Assembly (NCBI GenBank): GCA_011371325.1
Contig: DRQV01000261.1
Location: 1-13,900, forward strand
DNA: 13,900 nucleotides
Direction: 5' to 3'
Source of the DNA: Thioploca sp.
GTDB lineage: Bacteria; Pseudomonadota; Gammaproteobacteria; Beggiatoales; Beggiatoaceae
Below are positions 1 to 6,677 of the stretch, piece by piece. Numbering within the stretch: position 1 is the stretch's first letter; each line of letters starts with the position of its first letter. A program made the position numbers and the translations under genes. The notes under the pieces were generated by a model. It was not told the origin of the DNA, made no database searches, and saw only the letters and a list, made by a program, of their open reading frames with translations.

Positions 1-237
1 AGTTTTAGCTTGAATTGGATGATCTAATAAGTCATGACCAGCTAATAAAATTTGTCCAGCAGTCGGTGCCAGAGTTCCAGTAATCATTTGCATGGTTGTA
101 GTTTTACCTGCTCCATTTGGGCCAAGAAAACCTAAAATTTGTCCACGTTTAATTTCAAAACTAATATTATTAACTGCACAAAAATTACCATAATAGCGGG
201 ATAAATTTTTTACTAAAATCAGGGTATCTGAAATCAT
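1..237 (-). CDS. ABC transporter ATP-binding protein, N-terminal part (cut by window edge)
   Basis: This is the first 79 codons of an ABC ATPase, starting at the ATG at 237 and leaving the window at position 1. It begins MISDTLILVKNLSRYYG, a typical A-loop strand with aromatic Tyr16. The Walker A motif GPNGAGKTTT lies at residues 39-48. The text after it (MITGTLAPTAGQILLAGHDL) is the usual helix and turn of the CcmA/drug-export and GldA-like subfamily, which energises two-gene exporters or gliding-associated ABC complexes. The signature motif, Walker B and H-loop lie outside the window, so the substrate cannot be told. A possible -10 box (TATAAT on the minus strand, 267-272) sits about 30 bases upstream. 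It is transcribed in the same direction as pilT, 102 bases away. The family call is secure; the GldA-type assignment is only a suggestion. Confidence 0.9.
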   Translation of the reverse strand, partial: MISDTLILVKNLSRYYGNFCAVNNISFEIKRGQILGFLGPNGAGKTTTMQMITGTLAPTAGQILLAGHDLLDHPIQAKT

Positions 238-266
238 TATTTTTTTAGTCTTTTATAAATAAGGGA

Positions 267-272
267 ATTATA
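267..272 (-). promoter_or_regulatory. Candidate -10 box for the ABC transporter gene
   Basis: The minus strand reads TATAAT here, 29 bases before the ATG of the ABC ATPase gene. No convincing -35 hexamer stands 16-18 bases upstream, and AT-rich DNA yields such boxes by chance, so this is weak. Confidence 0.25.
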
Positions 273-339
273 ACCTAAATATACTGTAAATTAGTGAATG
301 AATAATGGTTATCAATGGAAATAAGCTTTTAATTAAAAA

Positions 340-1377
340 TTAAGCAAATTTATCTTTATTAACTGCATATTCACGAGCATGTTCTTTGGTGACAATTCGT
401 TTCTGCACTAATTTTTCTAATTCTCCATCCAAGGTCTGCATACCAAATTTCTGCCCAGTTTGCATAGATGAATACATTTGAGCTACCTTATTTTCTCGAA
501 TTAGATTGCGAATTGCCGGTGTACCCACTAAAATTTCATGTACAGCTATTCGACCACCACCAATTTTCTTCAATAAACTTTGAGCTACAATTGCTTGAAT
601 TGATTCCGATACCATAGTACGAATAGTAGGTTTTTCAGCAGTTGGAAATACTTCTACAATTCGGTCAATAGTTTTAGCTGCAGAAGATGTATGTAAAGTA
701 CCAAATACCACGTGACCAGTTTCTGAAGCTGATAGAGCAAGCCTAATAGTTTCTAAATCTCGCAATTCTCCAATCAAAATAACGTTAGGGTCTTGGCGTA
801 AAGCTGATTTAAGGGCATTTTCAAAACTTAAAGTAGTGGTTTTAAGTTCACGTTGAGTAATTAAACATTTTTTACATTCATGCACAAATTCCACCGGGTC
901 TTCGATGGTAAGAATATGCCCATACTCATTCTCATTACGGTAATTCATCATTGCTGCTAAAGTAGTTGATTTACCAGAACCAGTACCTCCTGTGACAGTA
1001 ACAATCCCTTTATGAGTCATTGCAAATTTTCTAAACAGAGCTGGTGCATTTAATTGTTCTAAAGTTAAAATTTTAGAAGGAATCGTTCGTAAAACAGCCC
1101 CAGCCCCACGTTTTTGTACATAAGCATTAACTCGGAATCTTGCCACCCCAGGTATAGAAAATGAGAAATCACATTCCATATATTTTTCATATTCTTTACG
1201 TTGCTTATCGTTCATAACATCGTAAATCATATCTCTTACTTGAGCGTGGTCTAATGGAGGTATATCAATTCGTCGCATATCTCCACCAACTCGAACCATT
1301 GGTTCTACTCCAGCAGATAAATGAAAATCAGAAACACCATTCGCAGCACCAAAAGCAAGTAAGTCAGTGATATTCAT
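340..1377 (-). CDS. pilT: Type IV pilus retraction ATPase PilT
   Basis: A hexameric cytoplasmic ATPase at the base of the type IV pilus that drives pilus disassembly and so twitching motility and surface attachment. The 345-residue length is that of PilT. Visible in order are the N-terminal PAS-like domain (about 1-100), Walker A GGTGSGKST (130-138), the Asp box TIEDPVEF (157-164), Walker B region LIGELRDLET (201-210, catalytic Glu204), the His box with GHVVFGTLHTSS (221-232), and the C-terminal AIRNLIRE motif (288-295), which is diagnostic of PilT and needed for retraction. The more common wording VGEMRD is IGELRD here, a conservative change. The start ATG at 1377 is preceded by ACGGAA on the minus strand. 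The usual partner pilU is not next to it: the gene downstream is an ABC ATPase. A candidate promoter lies at 1449-1477. Confidence 0.97.
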   Translation of the reverse strand: MNITDLLAFGAANGVSDFHLSAGVEPMVRVGGDMRRIDIPPLDHAQVRDMIYDVMNDKQRKEYEKYMECDFSFSIPGVARFRVNAYVQKRGAGAVLRTIPSKILTLEQLNAPALFRKFAMTHKGIVTVTGGTGSGKSTTLAAMMNYRNENEYGHILTIEDPVEFVHECKKCLITQRELKTTTLSFENALKSALRQDPNVILIGELRDLETIRLALSASETGHVVFGTLHTSSAAKTIDRIVEVFPTAEKPTIRTMVSESIQAIVAQSLLKKIGGGRIAVHEILVGTPAIRNLIRENKVAQMYSSMQTGQKFGMQTLDGELEKLVQKRIVTKEHAREYAVNKDKFA

Positions 1378-1448
1378 ATATTTTTCCGTAAATATTAAAA
1401 TTTAAGCTATATTGTTGATTATTGTTAAACTATTTAAATATATTTATT

Positions 1449-1477
1449 ATGATACACTTTTTTATTTAGCATAACAA
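1449..1477 (-). promoter_or_regulatory. Candidate sigma-70 promoter for pilT
   Basis: On the minus strand TTGTTA (1472-1477) and TATCAT (1449-1454) are separated by exactly 17 bases, and the -10 box lies about 72 bases before the pilT ATG. Both hexamers match the consensus at four to five positions. The call is by eye only. Confidence 0.4.
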
Positions 1478-1610
1478 GATTAACATTTTATTATTAAGTT
1501 ATTGATAAATATTGTAAAAAATCATCCTTACAGGATTGTTATCTTTTAAAGATAAAAACATCTGAATTATTATTATTTGAAAAATATAAGTATTATAACA
1601 ATATAATTGA

Positions 1611-1676
1611 AGTTACACAGAATTAGCTTATTTAATTCGCAAACTTATATCTATTTTATATACAGGCTGTGTAACT
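1611..1676. repeat. Inverted repeat AGTTACACAG / CTGTGTAACT
   Basis: AGTTACACAG (1611-1620) and its exact reverse complement CTGTGTAACT (1667-1676) flank 46 bases. The right arm lies within GGCTGTGTAA, and the same ten bases recur at 6661-6670 beside the BatA-like gene. The right arm also merges into the palindrome AACTTGCAAGTT. The structure could be a miniature element or a remnant of insertion-sequence ends, or a binding site. No transposase lies nearby and chance matches of this length are possible. Confidence 0.4.
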
Positions 1677-1769
1677 TGCAAGTTGTATTTAACTGAATTA
1701 GGAATTTACTTGCTTACTGTATAATCTATAAATCAATTATTTTCAGTATAATTAACGGAATTTTAATTT

Positions 1770-2051
1770 ATGAATTTTAATGAATTATCTAAAGAACAAC
1801 AAGTTATGGTATCAATGCGTAAAGTATTGACTAGTATTATTAGAGAAATAACTCCACCAGCTGGACAGGAATATCCGTTAACCGAACAGACATTTAATGA
1901 TGTACGGATGTGTTTAGCTTTAATTGCAGCCAGAGAACAGGAATTAGCCAATGAACAAGGAATAGATAATAAATCCCGTCCTCATTATGTTGATGAATCT
2001 AAAACAACAGTTCCTTTGCATCATATTAAGAAAACTTCTTCGCGGCGTTGA
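1770..2051 (+). CDS. Conserved-looking small protein of unknown function (93 residues)
   Basis: The function is not recognised with certainty. The protein is mostly helical, with a core from about residue 8 to 65 (KEQQVMVSMRKVLTSIIREI, then a PPAG turn, then an acidic helix containing CLALIAAREQELA). The tail is basic (HHIKKTSSRR). There is no signal peptide or membrane segment. I have a memory of similar short proteins in sulfur-oxidising gammaproteobacteria, sometimes labelled segregation and condensation protein A by automated annotation. The length is far too short for ScpA and I could not verify this. The start ATG is preceded by ACGGAA at about ten bases and by TATAAT boxes at 1720 and 1747. 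It stands alone on its strand and is closed by a hairpin terminator overlapping the stop codon. It is likely a real gene because of this signal set and the amphipathic composition. Confidence 0.75.
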   Translation: MNFNELSKEQQVMVSMRKVLTSIIREITPPAGQEYPLTEQTFNDVRMCLALIAAREQELANEQGIDNKSRPHYVDESKTTVPLHHIKKTSSRR

Positions 2052-2082
2052 GTTGGGCCAGTGAAATAACCCAACTTTTTTA
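2051..2082 (+). terminator. Rho-independent terminator of the 93-residue gene
   Basis: AGTTGGG (2051-2057) pairs perfectly with CCCAACT (2070-2076) across a 12-base loop, followed by a run of six to seven T. It starts on the last base of the stop codon and separates this gene from the convergent minus-strand operon ending at 2099. Confidence 0.75.
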
Positions 2083-2098
2083 GGTCATATTATTTATC

Positions 2099-2482
2099 TT
2101 AAATTGGTCGTCTACTAGTACGTGGTATTGGTATTGTGGCCAATCTACGTTCAATAGTAGCAAGTTTTTCTGCAAACACTCGATGCATCTCACCAATACT
2201 AGCGAATTTTTCTTCAGAAAAGTTATTTTTCTTAAGATCATCTAACTTATCAGAAAAAATACGGTGCATTTCACTAATAGTTGCAAACTTTTCGTCTGTA
2301 TCTTGTTCAATTGTAGAAAAACTTTCATATCTTTCATGTATCATGTCAACACAAGTAACAAATAAAGTTTTTAAATCTTCATCTTTTATGACATCACCAC
2401 TAGCAGCTTTTGCTTGTGCAATACTAGAAGCCATATTTGCCGAAATATCAATCAATTGTAATGCTTCTTTTTGAGTTATCAT
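2099..2482 (-). CDS. Small coiled-coil protein with an internal 27-residue repeat, downstream of ampD
   Basis: I do not recognise the family of this 127-residue protein. It is hydrophilic and helical, with no signal peptide or membrane segment. Two copies of a 17-residue unit stand 27 residues apart: EKFATISEMHRIFSDKL (64-80) and EKFASIGEMHRVFAEKL (91-107). They share 12 of 17 positions and keep heptad-like hydrophobic spacing, so a short coiled coil is likely. A weaker third copy may lie at 50-60 (RYESFSTIEQ). The tail is basic and proline-rich (IPIPRTSRRPI). It starts ten bases after the ampD stop, with AAGG in the end of ampD as a possible ribosome site, so it is probably the last gene of the chemoreceptor-ampD operon. 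The opposite strand also has an open frame (2136-2474), which I regard as a shadow. Confidence 0.7.
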   Translation of the reverse strand: MITQKEALQLIDISANMASSIAQAKAASGDVIKDEDLKTLFVTCVDMIHERYESFSTIEQDTDEKFATISEMHRIFSDKLDDLKKNNFSEEKFASIGEMHRVFAEKLATIERRLATIPIPRTSRRPI

Positions 2483-2492
2483 ACTTAAATAT

Positions 2493-3020
2493 TTACCTTA
2501 TAGAATTTTTAAATCGCTCCCAATCAAATAACGGCCCTGGATCAGTTTTGCGTTTAGGAGCTATATCGCAATGACCAGCAATATTGGTTAATGACGGCCA
2601 AGTCTGTTGTAATATCTTAGTTACTTTAGCTAACTTTTGATATTGTATACCTGTATAAGGTACATCATCGCACCCTTCAAGTTCAATTCCAATTGAAAAA
2701 TCGTTGCATTTAGTACGTCCATTAAAACTTGAAATCCCAGCATGCCAAGCTCGTTTATCTAAAGCCACATACTGTACAATTTCTCCATCACGGCGAATTA
2801 ATAAATGGGCTGAAACTCGTAAATTAATTATCTCAGCAAAATCAGGACGATTATCTAAAGAATTAGTAAATAATTGGTCAATAAAAGGGCCTCCAAATTT
2901 ACCTGCTGGCAGACTTATTGAGTGAATTACCAATAGTTCTATATTTGCAGTTCGTTCATCAAAGTTAGGAGAAGGACAATAACGTACTCCTTTCATCCAT
3001 GTTAAATTTTTTGCATTCAT
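2493..3020 (-). CDS. ampD: 1,6-anhydro-N-acetylmuramyl-L-alanine amidase AmpD
   Basis: A cytoplasmic zinc amidase of peptidoglycan recycling that cuts the stem peptide from anhydro-muramyl peptides. In many gammaproteobacteria this keeps the ampC inducer AmpR ligand low. The 175 residues match AmpD along the whole length: LLVIHSISLPAGKFGGP (29-45) with zinc ligand His33, VSAHLLIRRDGEIVQYV (69-85), KRAWHAGIS (89-97), NDFSIGIELEG (106-116), and GHCDIAPKRKTDPGP (149-163) with the other ligands His150 and Asp160 and Lys158. There is no signal peptide, as expected for AmpD rather than a secreted amidase. It lies 22 bases after the chemoreceptor stop. No clear Shine-Dalgarno site precedes the ATG at 3020, so it may rely on translation of the upstream gene. 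AmpE, the common neighbour, is absent. Confidence 0.97.
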   Translation of the reverse strand: MNAKNLTWMKGVRYCPSPNFDERTANIELLVIHSISLPAGKFGGPFIDQLFTNSLDNRPDFAEIINLRVSAHLLIRRDGEIVQYVALDKRAWHAGISSFNGRTKCNDFSIGIELEGCDDVPYTGIQYQKLAKVTKILQQTWPSLTNIAGHCDIAPKRKTDPGPLFDWERFKNSIR

Positions 3021-3042
3021 TTATTAAAAGATTTAAAATTAA

Positions 3043-5748
3043 TTAGAAATCTTCCCAATCACTATTATTTTTTAATGTTTGGATATTAAATTGACTACTA
3101 TTTTTAGGCAAATACATTGTATCTGGTTGTAATATTGTAGGCAATTCTAAATCACCGACATGAAAAAATGCTACTTGTCCTTCTAATTTTTGAGCTTGTT
3201 CTTTCATAAGTTCACCAGTTGATGATGCCTCTCCAGCTAAAACTGCATTTTGTTGAGTCATATCATCCATTTGAGCCACAGCCATATTAATCTGATGAAT
3301 CCCAGAAGACTGTTCTCTAGTGGCAGAGGCAATATCTGAAATAATATCACTAACTTTTTTACTAGCAGATACAATCTTGGCTAAAATTTCCCCAGATTTA
3401 TTAACCAGTTTAGTACCTTCTTCTACTTTTATAGCACTATCTTGAATTAAATTTTTAATCTCTTTAGCTGCCGTTGCACTACGTTGAGCGAGATTTCTAA
3501 CTTCAGCTGCAACTACCGCAAAACCTCGTCCATGTTCTCCAGCATGAGCTGCTTCTACGGCAGCATTTAAGGATAGTAAATTAGTTTGAAAAGCAATTTC
3601 ATCTATAACTCCAATTATATCAGATATTTGTTTACTACTTTTATCAATTTCAGCCATAGCTAATGTAGTTAATTTAATAATTTCTCCACCATCTTTAGCT
3701 TTTTGTTTGGCTTTATCAGCTAAATTACTAGCTTGAGTAGCATTATCAGCATTTTGCTGTACTGTTGCTGTCATCTGCTGCATACTAGAAGCAGTTTCTT
3801 CCAACGAGGCTGCTTGTGATTCAGTACGTTTACTGAGACTGAGATTACTGGCAGAAATTTTGTCAGCGACTCCATTAACCATTTTTGCGGTTTGTAACAT
3901 TGCAGTTATTACTTCGGTCAATTTCATAACCGTAGTATTCATATTATTTTTTAATTGATCAAATACGCCCAAATAGTCATTTTCGATTTTTTTGGTTAAA
4001 TCACCTTCAGCTAATGCAGAAATAATATTTGTAATATCATCGGTTACAGATTGATTAAAATCCATAATTTCATTAATGCTAACTGCAAAAACTTTAAAAA
4101 ATCCTTCTTTATTTTCAAGGCTAATGCGTGGTTTAAAATTCCCAACGGAAGCTGCTTGAATAACTGTATTTATTTCTTTTTCAGTAGCAACTTCAATAGT
4201 ACGATCATTAAATTCAATAATAATTCCAATATGTTCGTTATTATCATTAGTTATTAAAGTAATAATATGATCTAAAGTCATATCACCAATGGTAATTCTA
4301 ATACGGTGTGAACCTTCAATATTTTCTAATGTTCGGCGTTTATTTTCATAATCATCTTGGTGATATAAAGTAAAATTAGAACCTAACATTTGTTTGGCAT
4401 CAAAAAGAGGAATTTTTTGGCGAATTATAGATTCGTATTTAGTGAACAAATTTTGAGCGGCTTGATTCAAATAAATGACATTGTAATCACTATCCGTTAT
4501 CAATACGTTAGTAGTTGCTCTGTCCAAAGCCTGATTTATTCGTATAGCTTTATCAGTGATTAATTTATCATGTTGAATTTGTTCTCTTAATTGAGTTTGC
4601 ATACAATCAAAAGCTTGTAATAATTGGCCTATTTCGTCTTTATGACCAGTTTCAATATTATTATCTAGTTTCTTATCAGCAATAGCATTAGCAACCTGTA
4701 CTGCTTGAGTCAAACGAGTTGTTATACTTTTTAGTAATAAAATAAAAAATCCAATAATAAAGCTAAAACTAATAAGTATTGTTAGGATTAGATAGTTAAA
4801 ATGACTTTTACTAGTGATGTATTTATTTTTAGCTATGGTATATAAATCGTTAGCTAATTTATCTTCTATTTTTTTCAATAATTCAACTTTCCCAGTCTGC
4901 ATAGTAAACCAATATTGAGGGACAATTATTTCTGGTAATATATATTTATTCAAATTAGCTGCATAGATAATATCTCGCATCCTATTAGTTTCATCAATAA
5001 ACTTATTACCAGGTGCTAAATTAATATTTAAAAAGTTTTGTTGTTCTTTAGTTAAATACCGCATAACATCGTGGTTTAAATAAGTATTTTGAGCGGTAAT
5101 AATAGTTTCAAATTGACTAAATTGTTGGGGTTTTATATTTTTTTGAGAAAACACTGCTGATAACAATGCTCGTTCTAAACCAGCAGATTCTTTGGCTCGC
5201 AATAAATTAATATAAGCCATTTTTAATGCAAAAATATCTTTATAACTAGAAATATGGGTTGATTCTATAACCAGATCAAACACTTTATTATTAATTTCAG
5301 TATAATATTTTACTGCTTTAGGCTGTGATATAGATAAATTAGCGACTGAATTTCTAATGGAGGAAAATTTCTTTAACATTTCTAATGTATTTTCTAATTC
5401 GCTTTTAAATTCACCTCCATATTTATTAATATTTATTGTACTTAAAAAATTATGAAATTTATTTATTGTAATATCAGTTTTAGTACGATATTCAAATAAT
5501 TCAGTTTTAAACTGTTTACCTCGTTGTTTTAAGAATAAACTACTTGCTCCACGTTCTAATTGAATCGAATGGACAATATTGCTAAGAGTAATTGATAATT
5601 GAGTTAATTCTATTAACTTTTTAGTTTCATTAGCTATTTTTATATCTTCTGTTATTAAATCAAAAGAAAAATACAACCATCCTAACAATGGTAACAGTAT
5701 GATTAAAATTAATTTATATTTTAATTTAGTGTCAGTAATAAACGACAT
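3043..5748 (-). CDS. Methyl-accepting chemotaxis protein with NIT, HAMP and PAS domains
   Basis: A 901-residue inner-membrane chemoreceptor. Transmembrane helix 1 (about 11-29) and helix 2 (about 319-340) bracket a long helical periplasmic domain. That domain has the hallmarks of the NIT (nitrate/nitrite-sensing) family: SIQLERGASSLFLKQRG (61-77) and RAKESAGLERALLSAVF (184-200). A HAMP domain follows (341-393), then a PAS domain (about 402-520), a second HAMP-like stretch (about 525-615), and the signalling hairpin (618-855). Its tip reads EIAFQTNLLSLNAAVEAAHA (717-736) with GRGFAVVAAEVRNLAQRSA after it, the CheA/CheW contact. After a 30-residue linker the protein ends in DWEDF, which fits the x-W-x-x-F pentapeptide that tethers CheR/CheB. 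AAGGA (5757-5761) stands eight bases before the ATG. It heads a likely operon with ampD. The ligand is presumed nitrate or nitrite from the family only. No other che gene is in the window. Confidence 0.95.
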   Translation of the reverse strand: MSFITDTKLKYKLILIILLPLLGWLYFSFDLITEDIKIANETKKLIELTQLSITLSNIVHSIQLERGASSLFLKQRGKQFKTELFEYRTKTDITINKFHNFLSTININKYGGEFKSELENTLEMLKKFSSIRNSVANLSISQPKAVKYYTEINNKVFDLVIESTHISSYKDIFALKMAYINLLRAKESAGLERALLSAVFSQKNIKPQQFSQFETIITAQNTYLNHDVMRYLTKEQQNFLNINLAPGNKFIDETNRMRDIIYAANLNKYILPEIIVPQYWFTMQTGKVELLKKIEDKLANDLYTIAKNKYITSKSHFNYLILTILISFSFIIGFFILLLKSITTRLTQAVQVANAIADKKLDNNIETGHKDEIGQLLQAFDCMQTQLREQIQHDKLITDKAIRINQALDRATTNVLITDSDYNVIYLNQAAQNLFTKYESIIRQKIPLFDAKQMLGSNFTLYHQDDYENKRRTLENIEGSHRIRITIGDMTLDHIITLITNDNNEHIGIIIEFNDRTIEVATEKEINTVIQAASVGNFKPRISLENKEGFFKVFAVSINEIMDFNQSVTDDITNIISALAEGDLTKKIENDYLGVFDQLKNNMNTTVMKLTEVITAMLQTAKMVNGVADKISASNLSLSKRTESQAASLEETASSMQQMTATVQQNADNATQASNLADKAKQKAKDGGEIIKLTTLAMAEIDKSSKQISDIIGVIDEIAFQTNLLSLNAAVEAAHAGEHGRGFAVVAAEVRNLAQRSATAAKEIKNLIQDSAIKVEEGTKLVNKSGEILAKIVSASKKVSDIISDIASATREQSSGIHQINMAVAQMDDMTQQNAVLAGEASSTGELMKEQAQKLEGQVAFFHVGDLELPTILQPDTMYLPKNSSQFNIQTLKNNSDWEDF

Positions 5749-6153
5749 ATTTATAATCCTTGTATTGATAATCTATCCAATTTCTTTATATTTTTTTGTC
5801 TGTTATCAATAGTATGTTATATGAAAAGGGAAGCATATTCTAAAATAGATTTCTTCTATAAAAATTGTATATATAATATAATTATTGCAAGAAAAAATCA
5901 ATATGATCCTTGGTAACTATTTAGTAAATAAATTATAGATATTTGCAGAAAAATTTATGATAAACTGAAAACTAAATCATGGGTTATGAGAATTACATCT
6001 CGATCCAATTCGTTATTAGCAAAGACATTTTTATTTAATTATGATAAGTTACGTAGAAATCCTTCTCTCTCGCTTCCTCCATAAGTTAAAGGAATAGGTG
6101 AGGTAATTGCGTAATATCAGAATTAGAAAGTATTATTATTTTGAATTCAGCTT
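5749..6153. other. Intergenic region between the divergent chemoreceptor and folK genes
   Basis: I see no supportable gene in these 405 bases. They hold the chemoreceptor ribosome site and the TATTGATAA inverted repeat. A pyrimidine-rich tract of about 20 bases at 6061-6080 is unusually C-rich for this DNA and is followed by purine-rich text (6089-6103). No clear folK promoter or ribosome site can be named. Confidence 0.55.
5763..5811. repeat. Nine-base inverted repeat upstream of the chemoreceptor gene
   Basis: TATTGATAA (5763-5771) and its exact complement TTATCAATA (5803-5811) lie 15-63 bases upstream of the chemoreceptor ATG. The spacing could suit an operator or a hairpin in the leader. 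In DNA this AT-rich, chance is a fair explanation. Confidence 0.3.
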
Positions 6154-6606
6154 ATGCCAACTGTTTATATAGGGTTAGGTAGTAACCTTAATAATCCAAT
6201 CTACCAAATCAAAAAAGCCTTACGAATATTAGCAACTATTCCAACAGTTAGCTTGAAAAAATATTCTAGTTTATATCGTAGTAAAGCTGTTGGCCCTAAA
6301 AATCAGCCAGATTATATTAATTCAGTTGCGGTTTTATCGGTTAAATTATCCCCATTTCAATTATTAAAAAAATTACAAACCATTGAAATTGAACGTGGTC
6401 GAACTAGAACTGGTAAACGTTGGCAAGCTCGTATTTTAGATTTAGATATATTAATGTATGATAACAAACAATTACAATCTTCCAACTTGATTTTACCGCA
6501 CCCAGAATTATATAACCGTATGTTTGTGTTACAACCACTTTATGAATGTGTCCCAGATTTAATATTACCAAATGGACAGCAATTGCAAGATTTGATACGT
6601 ATATAA
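6154..6606 (+). CDS. folK: 2-amino-4-hydroxy-6-hydroxymethyldihydropteridine pyrophosphokinase
   Basis: Transfers pyrophosphate from ATP to 6-hydroxymethyl-7,8-dihydropterin, the step before dihydropteroate synthase in folate synthesis; cytoplasmic. The 150 residues are slightly shorter than the usual 155-165. The start has YIGLGSNL (5-12), then Y(R)SKAVGP..QPDYINSV (about 41-58). The diagnostic segment R..KRWQARILDLDIL (86-100) carries the two Mg-binding aspartates of LDLDIL. LPHPELYNRMFVLQPL (114-129) follows. A TGA lies in frame 12 bases upstream, so the ATG at 6154 is the only sensible start, although no clear Shine-Dalgarno site precedes it. folK often follows pcnB or sits near panB/panC; here it stands alone and converges on the BatA-like gene 71 bases downstream. 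Confidence 0.96.
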   Translation: MPTVYIGLGSNLNNPIYQIKKALRILATIPTVSLKKYSSLYRSKAVGPKNQPDYINSVAVLSVKLSPFQLLKKLQTIEIERGRTRTGKRWQARILDLDILMYDNKQLQSSNLILPHPELYNRMFVLQPLYECVPDLILPNGQQLQDLIRI

Positions 6607-6677
6607 AATTAGCAAGACGAACATATAGATTTGCCCATATCTCAGTAAAAAACAATATAAGGCTGTGTAAGTAGTCA

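Larger units (their letters stand above)
1378..1769. other. Intergenic region between divergent pilT and the 93-residue gene
   Basis: This stretch of 392 very AT-rich bases has no supportable gene. It holds the candidate pilT promoter, a 10-base inverted repeat (1611-1676) and a 12-base palindrome AACTTGCAAGTT (1673-1684). Two TATAAT boxes read toward the plus-strand gene at 1720-1725 and 1747-1752. The first, preceded by TG, is the better candidate start signal, but its -35 region is poor. Confidence 0.6.

Noticed and set aside
1763..1951. Minus-strand frame of 62 residues opposite the 93-residue gene
   Set aside because: The plus-strand gene has promoter boxes, ribosome site and terminator; this frame has none and is Cys/Ser-rich shadow text.
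2136..2474. Open frame of 112 residues on the plus strand
   Set aside because: It lies wholly inside the minus-strand repeat protein, has no ribosome site, and its Ser/Phe-rich text is what the opposite strand of Lys/Glu-rich helices produces.
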